Program-made: the position numbers and the translations under genes
Notes under the pieces: model-generated
Seen by the model: the letters and a program-made list of their open reading frames with translations, nothing else
Databases searched by the model: none
What the model was told of the DNA's origin: nothing
DNA from: Phoronis ovalis
Lineage: Eukaryota; Phoronida; Phoronidae
Reading direction: 5' to 3'
Assembly (NCBI GenBank): GCA_028565635.1
Contig: JAOXYB010057423.1
Location: 1 to 11,003, forward strand
Length of the DNA: 11,003 nucleotides
Part shown: one piece after another, positions 1 through 10,925 of the stretch
Numbering within the stretch: position 1 is the stretch's first letter
How the letters are laid out: the number at the start of each line of letters is the position of its first letter

Positions 1-96
1 AACTCTTATACATACAAAGATGGCTTTACAACTAAAGAAACTACATCATATGATGGGCATCTGTCTGCACCCGCAGAGCTCTTGTTTCGTATCGCA
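1..96 (+). CDS. Possible penultimate exon of a plus-strand gene, cut by the left edge
   Basis: Frame 1 is open from the first base of the window to a TAG at 196-198, long for DNA this AT-rich, and the first 96 bases are more GC-rich than their surroundings. A GTAAAC donor begins at 97, so an exon ending at 96 would finish on a whole codon (ending LLFRIA). The proposed next exon at 438 also starts on a whole codon, so phases agree and the joined end would read LLFRIA then RGRGRR stop. I do not recognise the protein. The donor is ordinary rather than strong, and the ORF could be chance. A competing reading in frame 2 is open from position 2 to a stop at 98-100. Confidence 0.3.
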
Positions 97-149
97 GTAA
101 ACCATAAACGTAGGGAGATTTTAAACCCCTCTGCCCCCTATACGAAACA
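83..149. repeat. Inverted repeat, 10-bp perfect arms
   Basis: TGTTTCGTAT at 83-92 is the exact reverse complement of ATACGAAACA at 140-149, with 47 bases between. The proposed 5' splice site at 97 lies just inside the left arm, so in RNA the stem could bring the donor into a loop. No function is demonstrated. Confidence 0.6.
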
Positions 150-437
150 CTGTACGTTTGTGGTCATTGTGACTACTCTTGACATGATCCTTTAGCATCT
201 GAAATTAGTTAGAAACTGACATAATAAATTTGGTGCAAGATTCCTAAATCTTTATATTTATTTTATTACTGCAAAGTTGGGGGGGGGGGGGGCAAAAAAC
301 TGCTCATAATTAGCAAATAATTTGCTTTATGTTTTATAAAAGGGAATAACACTTGGGGCCTTGAGGGGTTAGAACTATTTTTTAAATGTGTTTTATAATG
401 ATAACAACATCATCAGAGACTTTTTTTGTACTTTCAG
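97..437 (+). other. Putative last intron of the plus-strand gene
   Basis: The interval starts GTAAAC and ends with a long pyrimidine tract and CTTTCAG at 431-437, the best-looking 3' splice site on the left of the window. It contains an inverted repeat (83-149, overlapping the donor) and a 14-G run (279-292). The acceptor is more secure than the donor, because an upstream exon beyond the window could be used instead. Confidence 0.35.
279..292 (+). repeat. Homopolymer run of 14 G
   Basis: Fourteen consecutive G residues sit in otherwise AT-rich DNA, followed by CAAAAAAC. Such a tract is length-unstable and can join intermolecular G-quadruplexes. If the plus-strand intron is real it would lie in its pre-mRNA. 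Exact length is vulnerable to sequencing error. Confidence 0.85.
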
Positions 438-458
438 CGTGGCCGCGGAAGACGTTGA
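438..458 (+). CDS. Putative terminal coding exon ending RGRGRR
   Basis: A strong acceptor (pyrimidine tract, then CTTTCAG ending at 437) is followed by an abruptly GC-rich stretch reading Arg-Gly-Arg-Gly-Arg-Arg then TGA at 456-458. Short RG-rich C termini occur in RNA-binding proteins such as some Sm/LSm proteins, but six residues cannot assign a family. The phase fits the proposed exon at 1-96. A second frame starting at 439 is open longer (VAAEDVENELK and on, stopping at 500-502) and is the main alternative; it would need an upstream exon of another phase. Confidence 0.38.
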   Translation, partial: RGRGRR

Positions 459-1058
459 GAACGAACTAAAGAGAAAAAGAATTCAAAATTTTATTTACAT
501 GTAGAATTCAGAATACGTTTCCGATAGGTTTCATTTATCTATAAAATTACTTATTACGTATTCAACTGATTATCTGGTTAAACTGTATTGGAACTACTAG
601 TATTTCTAGGAATTACCACAGTATTATTTAGAGAATTGTTTAACACTATGTAATAGTATAAAAATTATGTAAACCTCTCCTGGCACTGGTGGTCTATGCA
701 CATCAAAGTATAAGAAAACAAGTAACATATTTTTTGGTTACGAACAACAAACATGACATGAAGGCTACTGATATCATTCTAATTAAAATCAGTAGTTAAT
801 TATCGCTCCCGTTACTTATCTATCATTTTTCCCCTGTAATAATCTGACATTCTTTTTCCTGTTAATTATACACCATTTTTAAATAGTCACCACAAGAATG
901 TATTGACATATAATATAGTATAGTCTGCAACTAATCCTCTCTTATGGCACATGACTGACAAGCAGTGATTACTTTGAACTCTATGCCCCTTGGTTTTTAT
1001 TTTAAAGTAATGCATCATGCCCTGAAATTTAAAATTGTCCTCAAAACATATTTCCTGG

Positions 1059-1064
1059 AATAAA
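1059..1064 (+). terminator. Candidate poly(A) signal AATAAA
   Basis: First canonical AATAAA downstream of the putative terminal exon on the plus strand, 38 bases before a second one. Confidence 0.35.
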
Positions 1065-1096
1065 TGAAATGGCAGAAGAAAAAATGCACCCAAGCA

Positions 1097-1102
1097 AATA
1101 AA
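1097..1102 (+). terminator. Candidate poly(A) signal AATAAA, best of the pair
   Basis: AATAAA is followed by T-rich and GT-containing sequence (around 1105-1172), the usual layout of an animal cleavage site with its downstream element. An 11-bp hairpin begins 25 bases later. Confidence 0.45.
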
Positions 1103-1126
1103 ATTATTTTTATAGTTTACTTAAAA

Positions 1127-1151
1127 AATATTTAAAATTGTTTTAAATATT
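1127..1151. repeat. AT-rich hairpin, 11-bp arms, 3-base loop
   Basis: AATATTTAAAA (1127-1137) and TTTTAAATATT (1141-1151) are perfect reverse complements around TTG. With small bulges the pairing extends a few bases outward. It lies just past the poly(A) signals, where it could be transcribed before cleavage; that role is a guess. Confidence 0.6.
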
Positions 1152-2442
1152 ATTTTTATGTTGTATGTTATACATAAATAAGATTGTCTGTGTCAAATGC
1201 TATATGTTAATAAGGAAATACAATGTTTTAATGTATGTTGTACGTTTTAATGCTTTGAAATAGCCCGTATGTAGATTTCTTGCAAAACATAACAGTCTGC
1301 AAGCATGAAGCTAATTCTAACTGCATTGTTTAAGGGGGTAAGTTAATGTTTCGATGAGAAGACAAGGAGTCAATTTTTCATTTTGTCAAAGAATGTATGA
1401 GCCAAAGACCTCCTAGCACATGTCAAAACACAAAATCTATTCGTTAGACTGTGCGTTTAACTATTTTTAATCACAAACTATTCAAACGACACGTATACAA
1501 AAGTTAACTTGGTTATTGTTAATTTCAAAAAATTAATAACAAAACTATTCTGATAGTTTGTAGTGTTGCATTACCAAGTATTATGGTACTGTGTGTTTCA
1601 TTGTTTGTAAATTACACAAGAAAAATGTTGACCAGTATATCTTGACCTGGTAGTCACAGTTAGTATTTTTAGAATGGAATTATGTCTGTCAAACAAAATA
1701 TTTTGTGATGCGATGCGAGTTATGCTGTACTAGCTGCTGCATATTCAAAAATACTAATTTGTCACTTGCTGTATAATGACTTGGAAATTTTCTGTTGTGA
1801 CCGAACGATAAATTAATTATTTTTTTTCAAAATCAAGTTTGCCTGGCATCAAAATAAATGCCTGAGTGTGAGATATATAGCCAGAGAAATCTTCATTATT
1901 TCTTCATAGCCTTCACTAGGTTTTTGTTATATTAGCGTCAGAGACAAGTAAGTAATGTTTTTACATTATTTATTATTTCTAGTTTCATGTAAGCCTTGCC
2001 CCGGAAACTCCCACTTGTCAGATATCAAGAGGGGGAGGCAAACAAAAAAAATGTGTGAAAAGGGATATTAAGGGACCGTGCCAAACGTTCAATGTCTTTT
2101 TAAAACTTAATTACAAAGTTAGCAGTTGACTCCCCTTCCCTCCTAAATTAATTCACTAAGGTTAAAAATACGGGCCAATATCAACATTTCATGAATCTGA
2201 TGCAAAATACACTATGACGTTGTTGAGCATTCTTTAAATTTTTTTTGTCGGATGGTAAACGAAAATAAATGTAGACCCCCACTAAACGAACAGAATTAAA
2301 TTATAAAAAGATGTCAATCTTTGGGCATGGTTCCTAAGAGTAAATATGTAGCTAAATAATGGCTGTGATGTTCTTTTTACAATGTAGATCTACCAAAAGG
2401 TATGTATTTTACTGTCCATTACAGATGCCATAAAAAAGAATG

Positions 2443-2463
2443 TTTTTCACAATGTGTGAAAAA
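2443..2463. repeat. Short hairpin, 9-bp arms
   Basis: TTTTTCACA (2443-2451) and TGTGAAAAA (2455-2463) pair perfectly around ATG. Function unknown; a chance palindrome is possible. Confidence 0.55.
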
Positions 2464-2506
2464 TCAGGGCAGCTTAACCAGAGGGCAACATGCTTAGGAG
2501 CAAGGT

Positions 2507-2560
2507 CTGCTGAAAAGTCTCTTTTTAAAAGTACTTGCAAAGAAGCGGCTTTTTCAGCAG
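2507..2560. repeat. Inverted repeat, 10-bp arms
   Basis: CTGCTGAAAA (2507-2516) is the exact reverse complement of TTTTCAGCAG (2551-2560), separated by 34 bases. It is one of several short inverted repeats in this intergenic region. Confidence 0.55.
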
Positions 2561-2747
2561 GCTATACTGAATGCATTTGGGGATTTTTTTTAATTTGTTT
2601 ACTGGCATGAATGTCGTGGAACCAGGAGTATCGATCACCACTTGTACAATACACCTTTTGATTGTTTACTTTTGTTTATAGTAATTTTGTAATTATTTCA
2701 TAATTTTAACTGTGTAACAGTTGTAAATCATGGACATGCCTACAGCT

Positions 2748-2761
2748 TGGCCCTAGGGCCA
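2748..2761. repeat. GC-rich 14-bp perfect palindrome
   Basis: TGGCCCTAGGGCCA equals its own reverse complement. Its G+C content (10 of 14) stands out against the AT-rich flanks, so it is less likely to be random than the AT palindromes. It could be a dimeric protein-binding site; no factor is recognised. Confidence 0.5.
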
Positions 2762-2872
2762 TGGATTCTCCTATCTTTGAACTTCGATTTATCACATGCA
2801 CAATAGCATGAAATCCATTCAATGAATGACTGACCTTCAAGAGTGTGTTTAGGATTTATTCGTTCTGAAGTT

Positions 2873-2978
2873 ATAGGTTGTGTTTTGTGTGCTGAGAAGC
2901 CATTATATTCTATGGTGTCCTAGAAGAACTAGATTTTATGCATTTATAGAGTAAAAAACAAAATCCTGCATTTTCTAC
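2873..2978 (+). repeat. Left terminal inverted repeat of the foldback element
   Basis: Pairs imperfectly with 3286-3393. Perfect blocks are GAGAAGCCATTATAT (2894-2908) and TTTTATGCATTTAT (2934-2947), followed by a looser block containing AATCCTGCATTTT. Confidence 0.6.
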
Positions 2979-3060
2979 TTGTGTACAATAACCTGATCAC
3001 TAAAATGCAACATTTTGATAAAAGAATGGCAGGCCACCACTCTTTTGAACTGATAGGTAA

Positions 3061-3223
3061 AAATGCACACCCCCTTTCGAACCGACTATTGTTACAACTG
3101 GAGTGGCAAGGACCTTTTTTTTGGCAGCATGGAGACGTTTCAGCGACCTTTTTTTGATTACTGAACTGATATTTTCTGAAATCGGTTTTTCTAAAAACAC
3201 TACAAATGCATCCCCCTTTTGAA
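3061..3223 (+). repeat. Diverged direct repeats inside the foldback element
   Basis: AAATGCA followed by a C run, a T run and GAA occurs at 3061-3081 and again at 3204-3223, 143 bases apart. A GAACTGATA block precedes each copy (near 3048 and 3165), and GACC followed by a run of T occurs near 3110 and 3145. The interior thus looks built from partly duplicated segments. Confidence 0.45.
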
Positions 3224-3285
3224 AGTGTCAGACAGTTGTGAATGGTATTTGAATATGCAAATAAACTGTTGTCTGAGTGCATATG

Positions 3286-3393
3286 GAAAAATGTAGGATT
3301 GTGTTTTGTATCATAAATGCATAAAAATAAGAGTATTATTGGATATAATGGCTTCTCGCATAGCAGTATTATGATACGCAAAAAACAATCTAT
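3286..3393 (-). repeat. Right terminal inverted repeat of the foldback element
   Basis: Reverse complement of the left arm. Perfect blocks are 3313-3326 and 3343-3357. The interval between the last block and the outer end is longer than in the left arm, consistent with a small insertion here or deletion on the left. Confidence 0.6.
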
Positions 3394-4104
3394 GGAACAA
3401 GACTCCAATTAAAAATTGAATCTGGAAATTATCAGAATATAACACTGACACAACTCGATCAGGTGTGTGATCGGATACGCCTGTTACTACGAATCAGTGC
3501 ACAAGGAAGGTTACGTGGCAAACTGGTCCTGTTAAAAGTTAATTATTTGGTTGTGAAATTATGCCACGCATTGTAATAGGCTAGTTTTATTGTTTTTTTC
3601 AAATTGATTGCTGACAGGGAAAAGGGTCCAGTTTGTGTCACTCTATACACTACTAAACAAAACAAGTTAAATTTTCCGATATTATGTCTAGGTGTGCACC
3701 ACTATCAGTGTGTAACCGGTCAATTCCATACCTTCCCGTCTTCAGCAATTTTTACTGTCAACGTCGTACATTTCTGTTCTTAGCATTTAACCCAAACACT
3801 AATTCTGAGCCATAATTCCTAATCTATTGATGATCATGAGGCACAATTCCTGATCTACATAAGGACCTTATCCAGGAGAATCACGAGGTCCATTCAGAAA
3901 GGAATATTGAATTTGAATATGTTTTGAACTTACTGTCTGTGCATACTTTTTGCCAATACGTTAGAATTATTAGTATGTTTACATTATTTTATTAAAATTT
4001 CTGGAAAAATTTAAACATTACAACAAAAATGAATATAGTAAACAATTTTTGTTTATGCTATATAACATGACATCCACTACAACAAGTAAACAAGGGCTGT
4101 TTAC
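3394..4104. other. Intergenic, no gene seen
   Basis: There is no supported coding frame on either strand. It has only short inverted repeats, for example 8-bp arms CAAACTGG (3519-3526) and CCAGTTTG (3628-3635). It is the gap between the foldback element and the most distal candidate poly(A) signal of the minus-strand gene. Confidence 0.5.
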
Positions 4105-4110
4105 TTTATT
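4105..4110 (-). terminator. Distal candidate poly(A) signal with GU-rich downstream element
   Basis: TTTATT on the plus strand is AATAAA on the minus strand. Read along the minus strand it is followed by a GT-rich stretch (about 4065-4092, including TTGTTGTAGTGG), the best downstream element among the minus-strand candidates. A hairpin with 8-bp arms (4085-4092 with 4098-4105) touches the signal. Use here would give a 3' UTR of about 2.25 kb. Confidence 0.35.
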
Positions 4111-5731
4111 AGATAACACCTGGTTTGTTACAGAACTGATCATCTAAATATGACACTGACATACAGTAGTGGGAATTAATCGTTAAAAAGTTATAGTGAA
4201 TGATATTACCAGCTTGAGACTATTTTGACTGAATTTGTTTACGAAGAAAATACATTGAAAATAGCCATTTTTACAATATTGCTTGCTTTCTTGGCAGCTA
4301 AAATATTAATGTGTGAAAAAGTTGCAACAACAAAGCAAGGGGTTTCTACCTCTGGTATTTGTAGAAGTTGCAATCTATATATTGCAGTTTTATAAAATGC
4401 TAAGGTATATAAATGGACCTTTAATAATTTTAACTTTTTAAAAACAATATTTGTACTTCTATGAAAGTTTTTAAAAGTATCCTAAAACCAGCTTAAGAAA
4501 TCGAAAGTGATTGTTTCAACCATACAAAAAGAGATTCAGGAAAACTTACAACATAATCTATTTCAAAACATCAATCTTTCTAATTGGCATCCTCATTTGA
4601 AAATGAGTCTTCTTTCAGATAAATACAGACAAAATTATAACACTATACAGAATACAATCTAAAACATAGTAAACGAAGCCAATTCGAAGACGCGATATTT
4701 TAAACTTCTCCTATGTTTCCTATATATGTATGATGACCATAATACACGACGTGCTAACAGTATAAGAGCACAACTTCATTAGTTCAACAGCAGGAAAAAC
4801 AAATAGGATTATCACACATACATGAGAAATTTATCCGGCTGACATACAGTATTCCCAATTATTACTCGAACACAAATTTCCCCTGGCATACAACTTATTT
4901 CTCAGTAAATTATGAGGTGTGCCAAAAAATTCTTGTTTTGAGACAAATGAATTGAGGAAGTGAAAGGAAGTATGGTAAGTCTGATTAGTAAACCAAATAA
5001 CATCAGTGAAAAATATATACAAGTCTGTTACAAAAAGGAAATGGCTGACTTGTTAAAAAGAGCAGTTGCATTAATAGCTGCCCAAGGCAATTGATAATCC
5101 ATAACAACATATAATATTAACTGGTTCATATTAAAAAATAAAATAAACTACTATTTTACAAAACTAACTGTAATATTATACAGGAAACAGTACTTTTGAC
5201 AAAAACAATAAATTATCATAGCGGAATACCATTATCTCACTAGAAGCCTCATTATTCTCACCGGCAAGTTGAATTTTAATAACAACACTTCCATCTTTAT
5301 GACTATCTATAACCAGGTACAGCATTTCCATTTACTGACAACAATTGAAAAGCACCAACCATATCTACACAAATGTAGTAATCAAAAGTGTCTGTATAGC
5401 GTCAATTAAAGAAACCCAAAAGGAGCTATGGTACTCTTAACTGATAAATTATTATGTTTGTCGATTTATCTAAAACACATACTACAGATACTCTGTAATA
5501 CAGTAATACTATACAAAAATAATAACTAGAAATTTCTCACTGGGAGTACTAATAAGATGGAATTTTTCAAGAATGTTCTTACAAAGCATACTAAACACTG
5601 CTACATGATCAGCACAAAGCAATATAAAGCTACCAATTTCTGCAACATATATTTATGCTGCCCCTGATCCAATACTCAACTGATTAAACAAAGTCCACAG
5701 CTGACTAATTCAAAAGAATCCCATGTTTACC

Positions 5732-5737
5732 TTTATT
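5732..5737 (-). terminator. Candidate poly(A) signal AATAAA
   Basis: Minus-strand AATAAA about 630 bases past the stop codon, with a moderately GT-rich stretch 30-60 bases beyond it (TGTGGACTTTGTTT). Confidence 0.3.
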
Positions 5738-6008
5738 CAACAATTTAATCCAATAGTGTCATTAAAATGTACAACCAAGCTGACATAGCATGTTTTACGA
5801 TTGTGGTAATATACCTCCGACATAACTGTGCTAGACCATTATATTTTTCTGAATTACAATAATCATGTTAATACATTAGCAAATTCCGGATGACACAATA
5901 TATAGTAGTGCAGCAACATAGAAACGTAGGTATAACAGTCGACGTCAATGGTGCCTGGGTGAAATATTGAAAAACTCAGAATCCATCAAAGCTTTAAACC
6001 AATCATAT

Positions 6009-6022
6009 AATCACTAGTGATT
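6009..6022. repeat. 14-bp perfect palindrome
   Basis: AATCACTAGTGATT equals its own reverse complement. A second short inverted repeat, GATGCAT (6041-6047) with ATGCATC (6055-6061), lies 20 bases away. Both fall in the putative 3' UTR. Confidence 0.5.
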
Positions 6023-6225
6023 TTTCTGAAATTTGTAGATGATGCATACTTAAAATGCATCCTAAGGATGATCATAGTTGTTGCAGTTTGCTAGGTGTCA
6101 CTTCACTTATAAGCCATTATCAAATCAAAAGAGTGCTCTTTTTGCATAGGACAGGATGATGAGAATGAGAGCAACTCTTTAGATATCTCCATTGTTTCCA
6201 GTACTGAATCTGTTCATCCTAAGAA

Positions 6226-6231
6226 TTTATT
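6226..6231 (-). terminator. Proximal candidate poly(A) signal AATAAA
   Basis: Minus-strand AATAAA about 135 bases past the stop. The sequence beyond it is not notably GT- or T-rich, so it may be weak or used only for a short isoform. Confidence 0.3.
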
Positions 6232-6273
6232 CAAATGTCCATAACCGATCTATTGTAGGTAAACGGCATCATG

Positions 6274-6279
6274 TTTATT
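6274..6279 (-). terminator. Most proximal candidate poly(A) signal AATAAA
   Basis: First canonical hexamer after the stop codon on the minus strand (about 86 bases). Downstream context is unremarkable. Confidence 0.3.
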
Positions 6280-6364
6280 TCCATTTCAAAGTAATACTTT
6301 GTAGGATTAATGCTCAACAGCTACTACCCAGTGGAATAATTGAAAGAACTGCTATAAATACAAT

Positions 6365-9051
<2,687 letters not shown>

Positions 9052-9320
9052 CTACAAAATAAATCATCAAATTCTATGATAATGTACAGTTACTAACATT
9101 TTAAAATTCATCTGGGCTGTAACTAATTTACACTATTTCAATGCTATGTGACAGTATTTATAGGATTTTTACGAATGTACAGCCAAATGACTTAACATAT
9201 CACCCGCTCGGATAAATACAATTAAAATAGAAATTAATCAATTCATAAAGTCTTCCTAGGTTCAGAAATGTACAATATCTTGTAGTTATAAAAACTATAA
9301 TGATAATGTGCTTCTATACA

Positions 9321-9338
9321 TTTAAAATGCATTTTAAA
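9321..9338. repeat. 18-bp perfect palindrome
   Basis: TTTAAAATGCATTTTAAA is its own reverse complement. It is AT-rich, so chance is not excluded, but 18 bp without mismatch is the longest uninterrupted palindrome I found in the window. Confidence 0.6.
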
Positions 9339-9576
9339 GTTTCAAGTTGAATATGTTGTGGAACTCATCTTACTCCCATCTGATTTATTATCCTGGGGAA
9401 TTGGAAGTTAATTATAAATAACAAAGCAACAGGATGGTAAACACTACATGAACAAAAGGAGAGTTTACTTGCTATTGTTCTTTCAATTGATCAGCAGCCC
9501 ACACAGTGTCAAGGACGAACCCTTGCAAATCATGACCAAATTTATCAATACATAAACATATAAAAAAAAAATCACC

Positions 9577-9930
9577 TATGAACCTGCATTTAGTTATAAA
9601 TACAACTAATCGTATGTTACAAAAACATAGAGGTAATATAACATTTAATTCTTGAAATATCGTGATCAGAATTACATACTAACTGTACTGAGTAAACGCA
9701 GCAACAAACTCAACCACGAACATGACATTTAATTTAAAATGCAGCTTATTACATAGTCATAATAAAATGTTGATTCTTGAAATGTTGTGATCAGAATTAT
9801 TAATTGTTCATTGTTCACTGTAAATATGCAGCAGCAAACACAACAATCATGAACCTGACATTCAGTTCTAAATGCAAACTATATACACAAATATCTCAAA
9901 AACATACAGCACATATAAACTGTCTGGTAC
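9577..9930. repeat. Degenerate tandem repeat, period about 125-138 bp
   Basis: A block starting GAACCTGCATT or a close variant recurs at 9580, 9718 and 9851. TTCTTGAAAT, two or three changed bases and then GTGATCAGAATTA recurs at 9649 and 9774 (125 bases apart). CAAAAACATA followed by AG or CAG recurs near 9620 and 9896. The order of blocks is kept, so this looks like two to three diverged tandem copies, the first partial. No coding capacity is seen. Confidence 0.55.
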
Positions 9931-10827
9931 TTAACAAATAAACATGTAAAAAATATAGTTATTCTATCAACCTGAAAAACTCATTTATCATATAATGTAT
10001 TGACCAAAGCTGCTTGGTTTACAGCCTGACCATGCAAGCATGTCAAAAGGATATTTTACGGTCAAGACCAGAGTTCCTTCACTTAGTCGATCAATAGTTG
10101 TGCAAATTATGCGCTATCATAGCAATAACATTGGGATGTAATGGATTGTGATCATTCAAAAATGAAACACGACCTAAGAACTAAAAGGTACCCAATATCT
10201 TACTGTTGGTATGTGTTTCCTACTCACAAACTCAAGTCATCACAGTTTCAAGTCACATCCGTTAAACGGGATTCAAAACAAGTGTGAAGTTTAAGTGTCT
10301 ACATAGCTATGCACTGAGAAATTATATCTTCCAAATTTAAGATATAGAATATCACTATTTTGCAGTAGAATAAAGTAAATATAATTTTATTCCCTCACGG
10401 CCAAATTCGGAAACCAATTATTTCTAACACTGTACCATGTACCTATTATGTTATATCAGCTATCAATTTTAAATTGTAAGGAATACTAATTATATTTGTT
10501 GCTCTAGAACTTCACAAATATGTGCGATATTGGAGTTAAATATTATACATAATCTAATAGAACTTGATAAATTGATAGCTGGCATAAAAATTGCTTCAGA
10601 AACCTGAATTCCCTGCTGACTTGAAATCTAATCAATGTGGTTAGAGGTCAGAACCTTGATTTCAAACCTATGGACACTAACTGGATATATGTACAAATTC
10701 CCTGTTCTATATAAAAATTACCATTACAGTATTCTCATGTTATACATCAGCAGTTGCTTACAGCAGATAGCAGACCTCATGATAACAGCTGACAGTATAA
10801 TCAGAGTCACCCTTCTTGAACAATTCC

Positions 10828-10925
10828 TTCGTTATATAACGAGTTCAATTCGTTAGCCTAACGAGTTTACTTCGTTAGAAGAAACACGGGATCTCGAAGT
10901 TCTAACGAAGTTAACGAGTTCTAAC
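10828..10925. repeat. Minisatellite of about 22-bp palindromic units
   Basis: TTCGTTA starts at 10828, 10849 and 10871 (spacing 21 and 22), and AACGAGTT at 10838 and 10860 (spacing 22). Each of the first two units is an inverted repeat: a 14-bp perfect palindrome at 10829-10842, then 7-bp arms around one base at 10850-10864. Units also pair with neighbours (CTAACGA at 10858-10864 with TCGTTAG at 10872-10878). After a gap, AACGA recurs at 10904 and 10913 within a direct repeat of GTTCTAAC (10899-10906 and 10918-10925). It may continue a larger repeat or the end of a transposon lying beyond the window. Confidence 0.6.

Larger units (their letters stand above)
459..1102 (+). other. Probable 3' UTR of the plus-strand gene
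   Basis: There is no convincing ORF on either strand, and the plus strand is visibly T-rich as is common in animal 3' UTRs. The stretch ends at two AATAAA hexamers. The extent depends on the upstream exon call and on which signal is used, so the right boundary is approximate. Confidence 0.35.
1152..2872. other. Intergenic, no gene seen
   Basis: Both strands are broken by frequent stops, with no splice-bounded reading frame I can support. It contains the small palindromes listed separately (2443-2463, 2507-2560, 2748-2761). I recognise no RNA gene. Confidence 0.55.
2873..3393. mobile_element. MITE-like / foldback element with long imperfect terminal inverted repeats
   Basis: The two ends are diverged reverse complements over about 105 bases. 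A 15-base perfect block (2894-2908 against 3343-3357) and a 14-base perfect block (2934-2947 against 3313-3326) occur in the same relative order. Looser pairing joins 2958-2978 with 3286-3305, and ATAGGTTGTG near 2873 with its counterpart at 3386-3393. The right arm has an extra stretch of about 14 bases near 3360-3373. The interior carries diverged direct repeats. I see no transposase. The long arms and size fit a non-autonomous DNA transposon or foldback element; with the arm divergence, an old copy. I could not find a clear target-site duplication, so the outer limits are approximate and the family is unassigned. Confidence 0.6.
4111..6364 (-). other. Possible long 3' UTR of the FAM117-like gene
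   Basis: No coding frame is supported. In lines I counted at 4501, 5101 and 5341 the plus strand has clearly more A than T and more C than G, so the minus strand is T- and G-rich, as expected for a transcribed 3' UTR; the 5821 line is near balance. Several minus-strand AATAAA signals lie inside (5732-5737, 6226-6231, 6274-6279), so the real 3' end could be much closer to the stop codon, leaving the rest intergenic. A TGTATATA (minus strand of 5014-5021) matches the Pumilio-site consensus but may be chance. Confidence 0.35.

Noticed and set aside
887-1093. 68-codon minus-strand ORF
   Set aside because: No recognised features, AT-rich low-information translation, and it overlaps the putative 3' UTR of the plus-strand gene.
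1936-1947. Possible 12-base micro-exon between TTATATTAG and GTAAGT on the plus strand
   Set aside because: Nothing coding is nearby on this strand, the interval lies past the poly(A) signals of the plus-strand gene, and such flanks arise by chance in AT-rich DNA.
3519-3635. Inverted repeat CAAACTGG / CCAGTTTG as a second foldback element
   Set aside because: Only 8 perfect bases pair and the flanks do not extend the match, so it was not called as an element.
4831-5022. 63-codon minus-strand ORF
   Set aside because: It lies in the putative 3' UTR, has no motif, and its length is within chance expectation.
9472-9537. Minus-strand frame containing AADQLKEQ, similar to the DQLKE of vertebrate GLCCI1
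   Set aside because: It ends in an in-frame TAG before any donor, has no suitable acceptor, and the equivalent segment (DNLKE) is already encoded in the exon at 8959-9051. Treated as coincidence.
10639-10665. tRNA-like or SINE-like A and B box fragments (TGGTTAGAGG, then TTTCAAACC)
   Set aside because: The boxes are too close together, the B box matches poorly, and no cloverleaf arms can be drawn.
10635-10856. 73-codon plus-strand ORF
   Set aside because: No motif, no splice context, AT-driven composition, and it ends inside the palindromic repeat.
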